Shown here: one piece after another, positions 50,208 to 59,063 of the stretch
How the letters are laid out: every line of letters starts with the position of its first letter
How positions within the stretch are numbered: the stretch's first letter is position 1
Assembly: GCA_016713875.1 (NCBI GenBank)
Contig: JADJOI010000002.1
Location: forward strand, 62,001-126,000
Source of the DNA: Flavobacteriales bacterium
GTDB lineage: Bacteria > Bacteroidota > Bacteroidia > Flavobacteriales_F > PHOS-HE28
Reading direction: 5' to 3'
DNA: 64,000 nt
Program-made: the position numbers and the translations under genes
The notes under the pieces: generated by a model
Database searches by the model: none
The model's input: only the letters and a program-made list of their open reading frames with translations
Told to the model about the DNA's origin: nothing

Positions 50208-50783
50208 ATGAAGCTTGTTCTGTGCACACGCAACCCCGGCAAGATGGCCGAGCTGGCGGCCCTGCTTCCTCCGACCTTCCACGTGGTCGGCCCGGACCAG
50301 GTGGGCGTGGAGGAGGAGCTTCCGGAGACGGGTGACACCCTAAAGGCGAACGCCGTGCAGAAGGCCCGCTGGGTGCACGACCGCTGCGGCCTGCCCTGCA
50401 TCGCGGACGACACGGGGCTGGAGGTGGATGCCTTGCGCGGAGCGCCGGGCGTGCACAGTGCACGCTATGCCGGCGACGACCGCGATGCCCGCGCCAACAT
50501 GCGCAAACTGCTCGATTCCTTGGAGGGCCGCAACGATCGGACGGCACGCTTCCGTACAGTGATCGCCTTCCTGAAGGACGGGCGTGAGCACCTGTTCCAA
50601 GGCGTGGTCGAAGGCCGCATCCTCGTCGCACCGCGCGGTACCGGCGGATTTGGCTACGATCCTCTCTTCGCACCGGAAGGGGAGGAACGCAGCTTCGCCG
50701 AAATGACCACAGAGGAGAAGAACCGGATCAGCCACAGGGCGCAGGCGACCGCTGCGCTGCTTGCCCACTTACGCGAGCGCTAG
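50208..50783 (+). CDS. rdgB: RdgB/HAM1, non-canonical purine NTP pyrophosphatase
   Basis: 191 residues, standard for the family. LVLCTRNPGKMAEL carries the T-x-N-x-x-K substrate motif; ADDTGLEVDALRGAPGVHSARYAG, GTGGFGYDPLF and MTTEEKNRISHRAQA follow in order. The enzyme hydrolyses dITP, ITP and XTP to monophosphates and so keeps deaminated purines out of DNA. A CATCTTCG box ends four bases before the ATG. Its TAG stop and that of the convergent ddl share the palindrome CTAG. Confidence 0.96.
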   Translation: MKLVLCTRNPGKMAELAALLPPTFHVVGPDQVGVEEELPETGDTLKANAVQKARWVHDRCGLPCIADDTGLEVDALRGAPGVHSARYAGDDRDARANMRKLLDSLEGRNDRTARFRTVIAFLKDGREHLFQGVVEGRILVAPRGTGGFGYDPLFAPEGEERSFAEMTTEEKNRISHRAQATAALLAHLRER

Positions 50784-51787
50784 CCCCGGGCGAGGCACTC
50801 ATCGAGCAGGCCGTTCACCACCGCTGGCACGCCCATGCCGCTCACCTCCAGCATCTTGGGGTAAATGCTCGCCTGACTAAAGCCCGGGGTGGTGTTCACC
50901 TCGATGGTCACCAGCTCGTCCGATACGGCCTCCTCACCGCCGCTCCAGAAGTGGTCAACCCGCACCATGCCACGCAGGTCGAGTGCCGCATAGATGGCGG
51001 CGGAACGCTGTTGCACCAGGGCGGTCACCGCTGGGCTCAGCGGGGCGGGCACCAGCTCCTCCGTGTCGGCTGCGTGGTACTTGGCCTCGTAGTCGAAGAA
51101 CTCGCGCGGGGTGCGGATCTCGCACACAGGCAGGGCCTGTACGCGCCCATTGAGCCGGATGACGCCGCAGGTGAGCTCACGGCCTTTCACCGCAGCCTCC
51201 ACCATCACCCGGGCGCATTCGCGGAAGGCCGTCGACAGCGCGGCGGGCAGCTCTTCGGGCCCTTTCACCTTGGTGACGCCGAGGCTGCTGCCGCTCTCGT
51301 CGGGCTTCACGAAGCAGGGATAGCCGATGCCCGCGGGCAGTTCGGGCCGGTCGCCCACGAGGTCGCGGTGCCACAGCACCGAGGGCGAGACGCGGAAACC
51401 CAGCTGGCGCAGCAGGGCGGTGGTGCCGTACTTGCTGAAGCTGAGCGCCATGGGCAGCACGCCGCCGGTCTGGTAGGGCACGCCCAGCATGTCCAGGTAA
51501 CCCTGGAGCTTGCCGTCCTCGCCGGGCGGACCATGGATGGCGATGAGGGCCACGGCGAAGCGCTCCAGCCCGTTCCCCCGGTCCAGTCGGAAGCCGGCCC
51601 GGTCGAAGGGCAGGGACGCACCGTCCGCGCGTTCGCAGCTCCACCCGGCGTGGGTGATGGTGACGAAGACCGGGTCGAAGCGCGTGGTGTCGATGGCCGA
51701 CAGCATGCGCTGGGCGCTCTGATGGCTGATCACGGATTCGCCGGAATAGCCGCCGCGCACCACGGCGATGGGGGGACGAGGGTCCAT
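50780..51787 (-). CDS. ddl: Ddl, D-alanine-D-alanine ligase
   Basis: 335 residues. ATP-grasp enzyme joining two D-alanines for peptidoglycan precursors. Visible landmarks are VVRGGYSGESVIS, AIHGPPGEDGKLQGYLDMLGVPYQTGG, LSFSKYGTTALLRQ, CFVKPDESGSSLGVTKV, a central ELTCGVIRLNG and TIEVNTTPGFSQASIYPKM, which holds the magnesium and D-Ala sites. It is divergent from the PASTA gene and has a TACCTTCG box ending six bases before the ATG. Confidence 0.96.
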   Translation of the reverse strand: MDPRPPIAVVRGGYSGESVISHQSAQRMLSAIDTTRFDPVFVTITHAGWSCERADGASLPFDRAGFRLDRGNGLERFAVALIAIHGPPGEDGKLQGYLDMLGVPYQTGGVLPMALSFSKYGTTALLRQLGFRVSPSVLWHRDLVGDRPELPAGIGYPCFVKPDESGSSLGVTKVKGPEELPAALSTAFRECARVMVEAAVKGRELTCGVIRLNGRVQALPVCEIRTPREFFDYEAKYHAADTEELVPAPLSPAVTALVQQRSAAIYAALDLRGMVRVDHFWSGGEEAVSDELVTIEVNTTPGFSQASIYPKMLEVSGMGVPAVVNGLLDECLARG

Positions 51788-51793
51788 GGCGGA

Positions 51794-51801
51794 CGAAGGT
51801 A
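51794..51801 (-). promoter_or_regulatory. -7 promoter box (TACCTTCG) of ddl
   Basis: Minus-strand TACCTTCG, six bases before the ATG at 51787. Confidence 0.5.
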
Positions 51802-51830
51802 GCTGCCCGTTCCGCCCGGTGGCGAACGTC

Positions 51831-51838
51831 TATCTTCG
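51831..51838 (+). promoter_or_regulatory. -7 promoter box (TATCTTCG) of the PASTA operon
   Basis: Plus-strand TATCTTCG, 37 bases before the ATG at 51876. It forms a divergent pair with the ddl box about 30 bases away. Confidence 0.45.
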
Positions 51839-51875
51839 CCGCGCTCCGCGCGGCCGGCAGGCCGCGCCGTCCGTG

Positions 51876-52694
51876 ATGCGCCGCGCCCTCCCGATCCTCC
51901 TGCCCGTGCTGTTCAGCGCACTGCTCCTGCTGGGCGGCTGGTCCTGGGTGCGCCACTACACGCGGCACGGCATGGTGGTGGACGTGCCCGATCTGTCCGG
52001 GCTCACCATCGCCGAGGCCGAGGCCATCGTTGGACCGTTGGGCCTGCACGTGGAGGTGGTGGACTCGGTGCACACCGACGGGGCGCCCAAGGGGGCCGTG
52101 GTGGACCAGGACCCCGATGCCGGGTCCGGGGTGAAGCCCGACCGCACCGTCTACCTCATCGTCAACGCCACCCGGCCCAAGCTGATCGACATGCCGGCGC
52201 TGGTGGACCTCAGCAAGCGGCAGGCGATCAGTGTGGCCGAGATCGTGGGCCTGAAGGTGGCCGAGCTGCGCTACCGGCCGGACGCGTGCGTGGACTGCGT
52301 GGTGGACCAGTTGCATGAAGGCCGCACGATCATCGCCGGCACGGGCATCGAGCGGGGCGCCACCATCGTGCTCGTGCTGGGCAGCGGCGATGGCGGTGGG
52401 CGCGTCCCTGTTCCGGACCTGATCGGCTGGACCCACGCGGAGGTGGCCGCGATCCTGAACATGGCCTCGTTGAACCTGGGTGCGGTGGTGGCCTGCGAAG
52501 GCTGCAATACCAAGGCCGATTCCACGTTGGCGAAAGTGTTCAGGCAGACCCCGGCACCCAGCGCCAACAGCAGCATCATCATGGGCGGGCTCGTCGACAT
52601 CTGGCTCACCGCCGATACCACCGGACTGGGCGCACGGCGCAACCTGCCCGACACCTCCACCCACGAACCGAACGCCCCGGATGCGCAACCGTGA
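51876..52694 (+). CDS. Membrane-anchored PASTA-domain protein
   Basis: 272 residues. One N-terminal membrane segment (about 5-24) is followed by three PASTA repeats (about 33-105, 106-175 and 180-250), recognisable from VVDVPDLSGLTIAEAEAIV, IDMPALVDLSKRQAISVAEI and VPVPDLIGWTHAEVAAIL, each with a VVDQxPxxG-type strand. PASTA modules bind peptidoglycan stems or beta-lactams. No kinase or transpeptidase domain is attached, as is usual for Bacteroidota PASTA proteins next to ddl. The gene overlaps the following T9SS gene by 14 bases. The ATG at 51876 was chosen because it starts the membrane helix. Confidence 0.85.
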   Translation: MRRALPILLPVLFSALLLLGGWSWVRHYTRHGMVVDVPDLSGLTIAEAEAIVGPLGLHVEVVDSVHTDGAPKGAVVDQDPDAGSGVKPDRTVYLIVNATRPKLIDMPALVDLSKRQAISVAEIVGLKVAELRYRPDACVDCVVDQLHEGRTIIAGTGIERGATIVLVLGSGDGGGRVPVPDLIGWTHAEVAAILNMASLNLGAVVACEGCNTKADSTLAKVFRQTPAPSANSSIIMGGLVDIWLTADTTGLGARRNLPDTSTHEPNAPDAQP

Positions 52695-54918
52695 TCGAGC
52701 CCTGCGGGGCGTCTGGCTCCTCGCTGCCTTCGTCCACCTGGCCCCTGTGGAAGCCCAGCAGGACGCCCTCTTCCCGCTCAACGGGCAGGCCCGTCCGGAG
52801 AACGAGCGCGCCCTGCTCCGGGCTGCGGACAACACGTTCTACATCTACGAGAACGCCATCCAGCAGCTGCCGTTGATGGATGATCTCTCCATCGACCGCA
52901 CGCGGCACCTCAACGCGGCGCCGGACGACCCCGGCGTGGTGCTCACCGATGTGGTGTACCGCATCGCCGTGGGCGGGGTGTCCACCCCGGACATGGCCTT
53001 CTATGCCGACACCACGTTCCATTTCTACACCGATACAGTAGGGGTGGACACCACCTGGCGCGAGGCGAACCCCTTCACGACCATCGAGCTGTTCGACCTC
53101 GGGGTCTACCCGTCCACCTCGATCACGCAGTCGGCCTGGCCGGCCTACACCATCTACGACACCATCGGCGATGCGTTCAGCGACACGCTGGCGGTGCCCG
53201 CGGCCGACCTGATGCAGGATTCGCTGGAGGTGTACACCGTGCCGCCCGACGCGCGCACGTACGTGCAGAACGGGGTGGATGTGCCGCTCATCCTGTGGGC
53301 CGACGACGATGCGCACATCAACGGCACCTACCCGATCGATCCGCCCACCATCGGTGTGGCCACCTTCGACGGGGTGGACCGCACGGGACTTCCCTATGTC
53401 ACCAATTCGCCCACGGCATACGGCATCAACGACCACCTCACCACGGTGCCGATCAACATGGCCTACCCGCCTGGCGATTCCATCTACCTCAGCTTCTTCT
53501 ACCAGCCACAGGGGCGTAGCGGCGACACCGAGGTGCAGACGCAGGACAGCCTGGTGCTGGAGTTCTATGCCCCGGACGATGACGAGTGGATCCGCCGCTG
53601 GAGCACGCCCTACACGGCGCTGGCCCCCTTCGAGCAGGTGATGCTGCCCATCACGGACTTCCGCTTCCTGAAGCCCGACTTCCGCTTCCGCTTCCTCAAC
53701 TACGGCACCCGCAGCGGGGCGCTGGACCATTGGCACATCGACTACGTGCGGCTGGCCCGTCAGCGCGCCTACGACGACACGCTGCTGGTGGACGTGGCGT
53801 GGGTGTACCCGGGCAACACCCTGCTGAACACCTACACGTCGGTGCCCTTCACGCATTTCAGCAACACCCCCGCGGCCTTCATGGCGCCTTCGGTGGACCT
53901 GCTGCAGAAGAACCTGGCGGACCAGGACCGCTTCATTACGTGGGAGGCGAGCTCTGGGCTGGACGGTGGAGCGCCGGTGGCCACCTTCGGCGCGGGAAGC
54001 AACATCATCAACAACGCCGGCAGCACCTACACCAGTACGCACGCGGTGGCGCCCTTCGCCTACGACCCTTTGCTCAGCACCGGGGCGGCGTTCTGGCGCA
54101 ACACCTTCGCCATCGACGTCACGCCCGACATCAACCGCTACAACGACACGATGCGCTTCGTGCAGGAGCTGAGCAACTATTACGCCCTGGACGATGGCAG
54201 TGCCGAGGCGGGCTACGGCCTCACCAACGCGCCGGGCGGCAAGGTGGCGGTGCGGTTCGACATGCAGCAGGCCGATTCGCTGCGGGCCGTGCGCATGTAC
54301 TTCGATCCCATCTTCTTCCCGGCCAACCCGGACAACGCCGGTTTCCTCCTCACGGTGTGGAGCTCGCTCAACCCGGAGACGATCATCCACCAGAACTTCA
54401 GCTTCAGCGATCCGGACTACCGGCCACACGGCCTCAATAAGTTCGTGGAGTATCCGCTGGACTCCACGATCTGGGTGCCGAACACGTTCTATGTCGGCTT
54501 CGTGCAGACCACCGCCACCTTCATGAACGTGGGCTTCGACAAGAACACGAACAACCAGAGTCGGATCTTCTACAACACCACGGGCTCGTTCACCAACACC
54601 ACCCAGCAGGGTTCGCTCATGATCCGCCCGGTGCTGGTGGCCGATGTGGACCCCTTCACCAGCATGCCCCCGGAGCCGGAGAAGGCGATCGGCCTGTGGC
54701 CCAACCCGGCCACCGATGCGCTGTGGGTGCGCATGGAGGGCGTGACGAACGGGCGTGTGGAGCTGTGGGACGCCACCGGTCGGCTGGTGCTGCAGGCCCC
54801 CTACGCGCCGGACGCGCCCATCGCGCTGGATGGCGCGGCACCGGGGTCGTACGTGGTGCGCCTGGTGGATGCAGAGGGTGCGATGCTCGGCCATGCGCGA
54901 CTGATGCTGCAGCGGTGA
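52681..54918 (+). CDS. Large secreted T9SS-sorted protein of unknown function
   Basis: 745 residues. A signal peptide (MRNRDRALRGVWLLAAFVHLAPVEAQ) is followed by about 640 residues of beta-rich sequence with repeated jelly-roll-like phrases (DSIYLSFFYQPQGRSG, DHWHIDYVRLARQR, DSLRAVRMYFDPIFF) and the T9SS type A sorting domain (about 670-745, IGLWPNPATDALWV and APGSYVVRLVD). No catalytic motif is recognised. Orthologues at this place, between a PASTA gene and rluD, are common in Flavobacteriales. Start and stop overlap both neighbours, so it belongs to a PASTA-T9SS-rluD operon. Confidence 0.85.
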   Translation: MRNRDRALRGVWLLAAFVHLAPVEAQQDALFPLNGQARPENERALLRAADNTFYIYENAIQQLPLMDDLSIDRTRHLNAAPDDPGVVLTDVVYRIAVGGVSTPDMAFYADTTFHFYTDTVGVDTTWREANPFTTIELFDLGVYPSTSITQSAWPAYTIYDTIGDAFSDTLAVPAADLMQDSLEVYTVPPDARTYVQNGVDVPLILWADDDAHINGTYPIDPPTIGVATFDGVDRTGLPYVTNSPTAYGINDHLTTVPINMAYPPGDSIYLSFFYQPQGRSGDTEVQTQDSLVLEFYAPDDDEWIRRWSTPYTALAPFEQVMLPITDFRFLKPDFRFRFLNYGTRSGALDHWHIDYVRLARQRAYDDTLLVDVAWVYPGNTLLNTYTSVPFTHFSNTPAAFMAPSVDLLQKNLADQDRFITWEASSGLDGGAPVATFGAGSNIINNAGSTYTSTHAVAPFAYDPLLSTGAAFWRNTFAIDVTPDINRYNDTMRFVQELSNYYALDDGSAEAGYGLTNAPGGKVAVRFDMQQADSLRAVRMYFDPIFFPANPDNAGFLLTVWSSLNPETIIHQNFSFSDPDYRPHGLNKFVEYPLDSTIWVPNTFYVGFVQTTATFMNVGFDKNTNNQSRIFYNTTGSFTNTTQQGSLMIRPVLVADVDPFTSMPPEPEKAIGLWPNPATDALWVRMEGVTNGRVELWDATGRLVLQAPYAPDAPIALDGAAPGSYVVRLVDAEGAMLGHARLMLQR

Positions 54919-56000
54919 TGGCGGAGCCTGACGCGCTGGAGCCCGAAGGCGGTGAGGAGCAGGAGCTCTACGAGCACCACCGCATCGTATGCGATCCGGG
55001 CCAGACACTGGTGCGGCTGGACAAGTTCCTCTTCGACCGCTTGGCCAACACCTCGCGCAACCGCATCCAGGTGGCCGCGCGCGCCGGCAATGTGCGCGTC
55101 AACGACCGGGCGGCCAAGCCCAGCCAGAAGGTGAAGCCCGGGGACGTGATCAGCATCGTGCTGCCCTATCCCCAGCGCGAGGTGGAGCTGCTGCCCGAGG
55201 ACATCCCGCTGCGGATCCTCCACGAGGACGAGCACGTGGTGGTGATCGACAAGCCCCCGGGGCTCGTGGTGCATCCGGGCCATGGCAACTGGACGGGCAC
55301 CCTGGTGAACGCGCTGCTGTTCCACTTCGGGCGGCTGCCGGCGGTGCCCGGTGCGGAGATCCCCCGGCCCGGTCTGGTGCACCGGCTGGACAAGGACACC
55401 AGCGGCGTGATGGTGGTGGGCAAGAATGAGGAGGCGCTCACGCACCTGGCCCGGCAGTTCTTCGAGCGCACCAGCGATCGCCGCTACCAGGCCCTGGTGT
55501 GGGGCGACTTCGCGGAGGACGAGGGCGTCGTCGATGCGCACATCGGCCGCAGCCCCAAGGACCGCACCGTGCAGTATGTCTTCCCCGAGGGGGAGCAGGG
55601 CAGGTCGGCGGTGACGCGATGGCGTGTGATCGAGCGCTTCCGCTACGTGACCCTGGTGGAGTGCAAGCTGGAGACCGGCCGCACGCACCAGATCCGCGTC
55701 CACATGCAATGGGCCGGGCACCCGCTGTTCAACGATGCGGCTTACGGCGGTGACCGTGTGCTGAAGGGCACCACCTTCACCAAGTACCGGCAGTTCGTGG
55801 AGAATTGCTTCGCCCTGCTGCCGCGGCAGGCGTTGCATGCCCGTACGCTGGAGTTCGATCATCCCGCCACCGGGGTGCGCATGCGGTTCGAGAGCCCGCT
55901 GCCGGCCGACATGGAGGCCGTGCTCGCCAAGTGGCGTACGTACACCGGGGCACGTCCCCTGGAGGAGGAGGAGGCCGGTGAGGAGGGGCTCAACGCCTGA
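54918..56000 (+). CDS. rluD: RluD-like 23S rRNA pseudouridine synthase
   Basis: 360 residues. An S4 RNA-binding domain (about 30-95, RLDKFLFDRLANTSRNRIQ) precedes the catalytic domain. The signature H155-RLD158-KDTSG holds the catalytic aspartate D158; YQALVWG, ETGRTHQIRVHM and HPLFNDAAYGG complete the RluA family pattern. RluD modifies helix 69 of 23S rRNA at positions 1911, 1915 and 1917, and the product at 1915 is the substrate of RlmH, also in this window. An acidic tail follows. The ATG shares one base with the upstream stop (TGATG). It overlaps the 3' end of menE by 11 bases. Confidence 0.93.
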   Translation: MAEPDALEPEGGEEQELYEHHRIVCDPGQTLVRLDKFLFDRLANTSRNRIQVAARAGNVRVNDRAAKPSQKVKPGDVISIVLPYPQREVELLPEDIPLRILHEDEHVVVIDKPPGLVVHPGHGNWTGTLVNALLFHFGRLPAVPGAEIPRPGLVHRLDKDTSGVMVVGKNEEALTHLARQFFERTSDRRYQALVWGDFAEDEGVVDAHIGRSPKDRTVQYVFPEGEQGRSAVTRWRVIERFRYVTLVECKLETGRTHQIRVHMQWAGHPLFNDAAYGGDRVLKGTTFTKYRQFVENCFALLPRQALHARTLEFDHPATGVRMRFESPLPADMEAVLAKWRTYTGARPLEEEEAGEEGLNA

Positions 56001-57054
56001 TCTTTCCGCTGACGGTGCGCTCCAGGCGCGGCAGGGTCCGGATGTGGCGCGGCATCTCGTGCGGATGGAGGACAGGGAGCAGCCGGGCCATCACCGCAGG
56101 TACCACCTCCTGCTGCGGGCGATCCGTCTCGATCGTCAGCACCACGGCCTGCCCGAGCAGCGCGTCCGGTGTACCGCTGAAGAAGTGCGGCTCGGGGATC
56201 ACCGTGGCCGTGCGGGCCTCCAGCTGTTCGGGATGCACCTTTCGCCCACCGCTCAGGATCACGTGGTCGTGGCGCCCCAGCCAGCGGAAGTGCGTGTCGT
56301 CCACCCGCTCCACCAGGTCGTTGGTCACCTGCTGGAAGGTGCTCAGGTGCGGGGTGTAGATCACCAGGCAGCCGCGCGGGTCGCGCGCGAAGTGGCAGTC
56401 GCCCACAGCGGTGAACACCGGCGATGCTTGCGCTCCGTTGAGGTGGCGCAGCGCCACATGCGTCACGGTCTCGGTGCTTCCATAGCCCAGGACCACGTCC
56501 GTCCGCAGGTCGGCCACGTGTTGCTCCAGCGCTTCGCTCACGGGCCCGCCGCCCAGCAGCACCGTGTGGATCTGGGCCTCCACCCGGGCCCGGTCCTCCT
56601 CCAATGCGCGTGCAAGCTGCAGCGGCACCATGGCCGCGAAACGGAACCGGTCCCGTGGATCGAGCTTGGCCAGCACGCTGCCCCGCGCGCCGATGACGTG
56701 CAGGTCGAGCCCCAGCACGAAGGCCCGCACCAGCATCATCTTCCCGGCCACGAAGGCGCCGGGCAGGCAATGCAGCACGCGGTCGCCGACGTTCAGGCCG
56801 AACGCGCGACCCGTGAGCCGGGCGCTGGCCACCAGGTCCTCCACCGGCACGGTGATGCGCTTGGGCGGGCCCGTGGTGCCGCTGGTGGTGGCCTGCAGCC
56901 CTTCGCCGCGCAGCAGCTCATGCACCGTGCTGCGCAGCGCCAGCGCCCCCTCCGGATCGTCGCCGTGCCGGTCCACCAGGGTGTCGGCCCAGCGCAGCAG
57001 GGCGTCGCCCTCCAGGGTGACGCCATCGACCGTGAGGTGGGTGAAGGGGTTCAC
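55990..57054 (-). CDS. menE: MenE, o-succinylbenzoate-CoA ligase
   Basis: 354 residues from a GTG at 57054, shorter than E. coli MenE but usual for Bacteroidota. The adenylation domain shows ATTSGTTGPPKRI (P-loop), VLLGGGPVSEAL, VLGYGSTETVTHVAL, and the hinge/lysine region WLGRHDHVILSGGRKVHPEQLEA and RTVSGKIRR. It activates o-succinylbenzoate to its CoA thioester in menaquinone synthesis. The GTG overlaps the menC stop (GTGA), which makes it the better start than an ATG at 57075 inside menC. Confidence 0.92.
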   Translation of the reverse strand: MNPFTHLTVDGVTLEGDALLRWADTLVDRHGDDPEGALALRSTVHELLRGEGLQATTSGTTGPPKRITVPVEDLVASARLTGRAFGLNVGDRVLHCLPGAFVAGKMMLVRAFVLGLDLHVIGARGSVLAKLDPRDRFRFAAMVPLQLARALEEDRARVEAQIHTVLLGGGPVSEALEQHVADLRTDVVLGYGSTETVTHVALRHLNGAQASPVFTAVGDCHFARDPRGCLVIYTPHLSTFQQVTNDLVERVDDTHFRWLGRHDHVILSGGRKVHPEQLEARTATVIPEPHFFSGTPDALLGQAVVLTIETDRPQQEVVPAVMARLLPVLHPHEMPRHIRTLPRLERTVSGKIRR

Positions 57055-58103
57055 ATCAGCGCGCTGAGGTCCCACTCCGCCTCGGGCCTGTAGCGCAGCT
57101 CACCGTGTTCGGCGAACAGGGGCGAGGGGATGTTGTTGGCGTAGACCCTGCCGGTGCCGAGGCCCTGGGCCATCGTCACGTGCAGGGTGGCCGTGTACTG
57201 GGCGATGGCATTGAGGCCGATGCTGCTCTCCAGCGCCGAAGTGATCCACCAGCCGATGCCGCGGGCCTTGGCCAGGTCGATCCACGCCTGCGTGGCCGCC
57301 CAGCCGCCCACCAGGCTCGGCTTGATCACGATGTACTGCGGGCGGATGTGGTCGAGCAGGTCCACCTTGCTGTCGTGCGTGTTCTGCCCGATGAGGTCCT
57401 CGTCCAGCGCGATGGGGATGGGCGTGTCCGCACAGAGTTCGGCCATCACCTCGTACTGACCGGGCGGCACGGGCTGCTCGATGCTGTGCACGTGCAGATC
57501 GGCCAGCCGCTTCAGCACCTCCGGGGCCTGCATCGCGGTGAAGGCGCCGTTCGCGTCCACGCGCAGGGTGATGTCGGAGGGCGCGTACTCCTTCCGCACC
57601 GCCTTCAGCAGCTCGAGCTCGTCGTCGATGCCGATGGCGCCGATCTTCATCTTCACCGTGGTGCGGCCGCCGTCGAGCTGCTCGCGGATGCGCTGCTTCA
57701 TGGTGGCCTTGTCGCCCATCCACACGAGGCCGTTGATGGGGATCGCCTGCCGGCCGAGGGTGAACTCGGAGGGGAAGAGCGTCTTGGTGCCGCCGGCCTC
57801 CAGGTCTTTCAGGCACTGCTCCACGGCGAAGCGCACGCTGGGCACGTCCACGAGGTCATCGTTCAGCCGCCGGTCCCAGTCGCTCGTGTCCATGCACAGC
57901 TCCAACAGCTTGGTGCGCACGTCGGCGGGGAACTCCTTGCTGTGCCCGGGGAAAAGCGCGGCCTCGCCGATGCCCATCACCTCCGGACGGTCGGCGTGCC
58001 AGGCGATGAGGTACCACACGGTGCGCGTGGTGATGGGTCCCTTGCTGGTGCCCAGTTCGAAGCGGGGCTCCAGGGTGCGTTCGGTCCAGCGGGCGCGCAG
58101 CAT
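57051..58103 (-). CDS. menC: MenC, o-succinylbenzoate synthase
   Basis: 350 residues from the ATG at 58103. Enolase superfamily: the KxK general acid/base pair is in TTVKMKIG; metal ligands are in TLRVDANGAF, HSIEQPV and IALDEDLI; and the partner lysine is in YIVIKPSLVGG. The enzyme dehydrates SHCHC to o-succinylbenzoate. The start shares one base with the menA stop (TGATG) and the stop overlaps menE, so menA, menC and menE are translated as a coupled set. An open frame upstream lies inside menA. Confidence 0.93.
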   Translation of the reverse strand: MLRARWTERTLEPRFELGTSKGPITTRTVWYLIAWHADRPEVMGIGEAALFPGHSKEFPADVRTKLLELCMDTSDWDRRLNDDLVDVPSVRFAVEQCLKDLEAGGTKTLFPSEFTLGRQAIPINGLVWMGDKATMKQRIREQLDGGRTTVKMKIGAIGIDDELELLKAVRKEYAPSDITLRVDANGAFTAMQAPEVLKRLADLHVHSIEQPVPPGQYEVMAELCADTPIPIALDEDLIGQNTHDSKVDLLDHIRPQYIVIKPSLVGGWAATQAWIDLAKARGIGWWITSALESSIGLNAIAQYTATLHVTMAQGLGTGRVYANNIPSPLFAEHGELRYRPEAEWDLSALM

Positions 58104-59035
58104 CACGCAAGGATAAGGCCCAGAGAGAACAGCAGCGCCGTGAGGAAGGTGCCTATCGCCAACACCTTGAGCTGGGGGTCGAGGTCGCGGGGTTCGGCGG
58201 TGGTCCACACGCGCTTGAGGTGGATGAGGAAGGCAGGAACAGCAAGCAGCGATATCCAGAGCATTCGGGATCCATCCACCAACCAGCTGCCATCGAAGAG
58301 CAGGATGAAAACTACCAAGAAGATGATCGCTGCGGTGATGAGGGAGGTGTGGTAGAACTTGGCCTTGGAGCTGCCCATGCGCACCACCAGCGTGCGCTTG
58401 CCGCTTGCCGCATCATTATGGATGTCGCGCATGTTGTTCACGTTGAGCACTGCGGTGCTGAGCAGACCGAAGGCGACAGCGGGCAGCAACACCGGCCATT
58501 CGAGCGTTCTCGTGTGCAGGTAGAAGGTGCCGCACACGCCGACAATGCCGAAAAAGAGGAAGACGCTGATGTCACCGAGCCCGGCGTAGCCATACGGGTT
58601 GCTGCCGAAGGTGTATTTCACAGCTGCTCCGATGGCCGCAAGACCGAGGAGCAGGAAGAGCAAGGTCGTCAGTGTGAAGCCGAGCGCCACCGTGATCAGC
58701 GCGCAACCGCTCAGGAAAGCGAACGTTCCGCACAGGAGCATGGCACGTTTCATCTGTACCGGTGTGATCACACCGCTCTGCACCGCGCGCTGCGGACCCA
58801 CGCGATCGGCGTTGTCCGTACCGTGCTGGTGGTCACCCAGGTCGTTGGCGAGGTTGCTGAGGATCTGGAGGAGCACAGCTGTGACGAGTGCGAGCAGCAG
58901 CACGATCGGCCTGAAGGATGATGGCCCGCTGTATCGCCAATTCTCCGAGAAGTAGGCCAGCGCGCTCCCCACGATGATGCTGCTCACCGCCAAGGGGAGT
59001 GTGCGCAGGCGGAAGGCGGAGAGCCAGTGCTTCAT
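58103..59035 (-). CDS. menA: MenA, 1,4-dihydroxy-2-naphthoate polyprenyltransferase
   Basis: 310 residues with eight or nine transmembrane helices. The UbiA-family Asp motifs that bind prenyl diphosphate through magnesium are NLANDLGDHQHGTDNADR and NNMRDIHNDAASGKRTL. The enzyme attaches the isoprenoid side chain to 1,4-dihydroxy-2-naphthoate, the membrane step of menaquinone synthesis; MenA is the only quinone route expected in this phylum. It lies 28 bases after the response regulator gene on the same strand. TTCCTTCG, a weaker -7-like box, ends six bases before the ATG. Confidence 0.94.
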   Translation of the reverse strand: MKHWLSAFRLRTLPLAVSSIIVGSALAYFSENWRYSGPSSFRPIVLLLALVTAVLLQILSNLANDLGDHQHGTDNADRVGPQRAVQSGVITPVQMKRAMLLCGTFAFLSGCALITVALGFTLTTLLFLLLGLAAIGAAVKYTFGSNPYGYAGLGDISVFLFFGIVGVCGTFYLHTRTLEWPVLLPAVAFGLLSTAVLNVNNMRDIHNDAASGKRTLVVRMGSSKAKFYHTSLITAAIIFLVVFILLFDGSWLVDGSRMLWISLLAVPAFLIHLKRVWTTAEPRDLDPQLKVLAIGTFLTALLFSLGLILA

Positions 59036-59063
59036 ACGCCGCGAAGGAACGACTCAGGGCACA

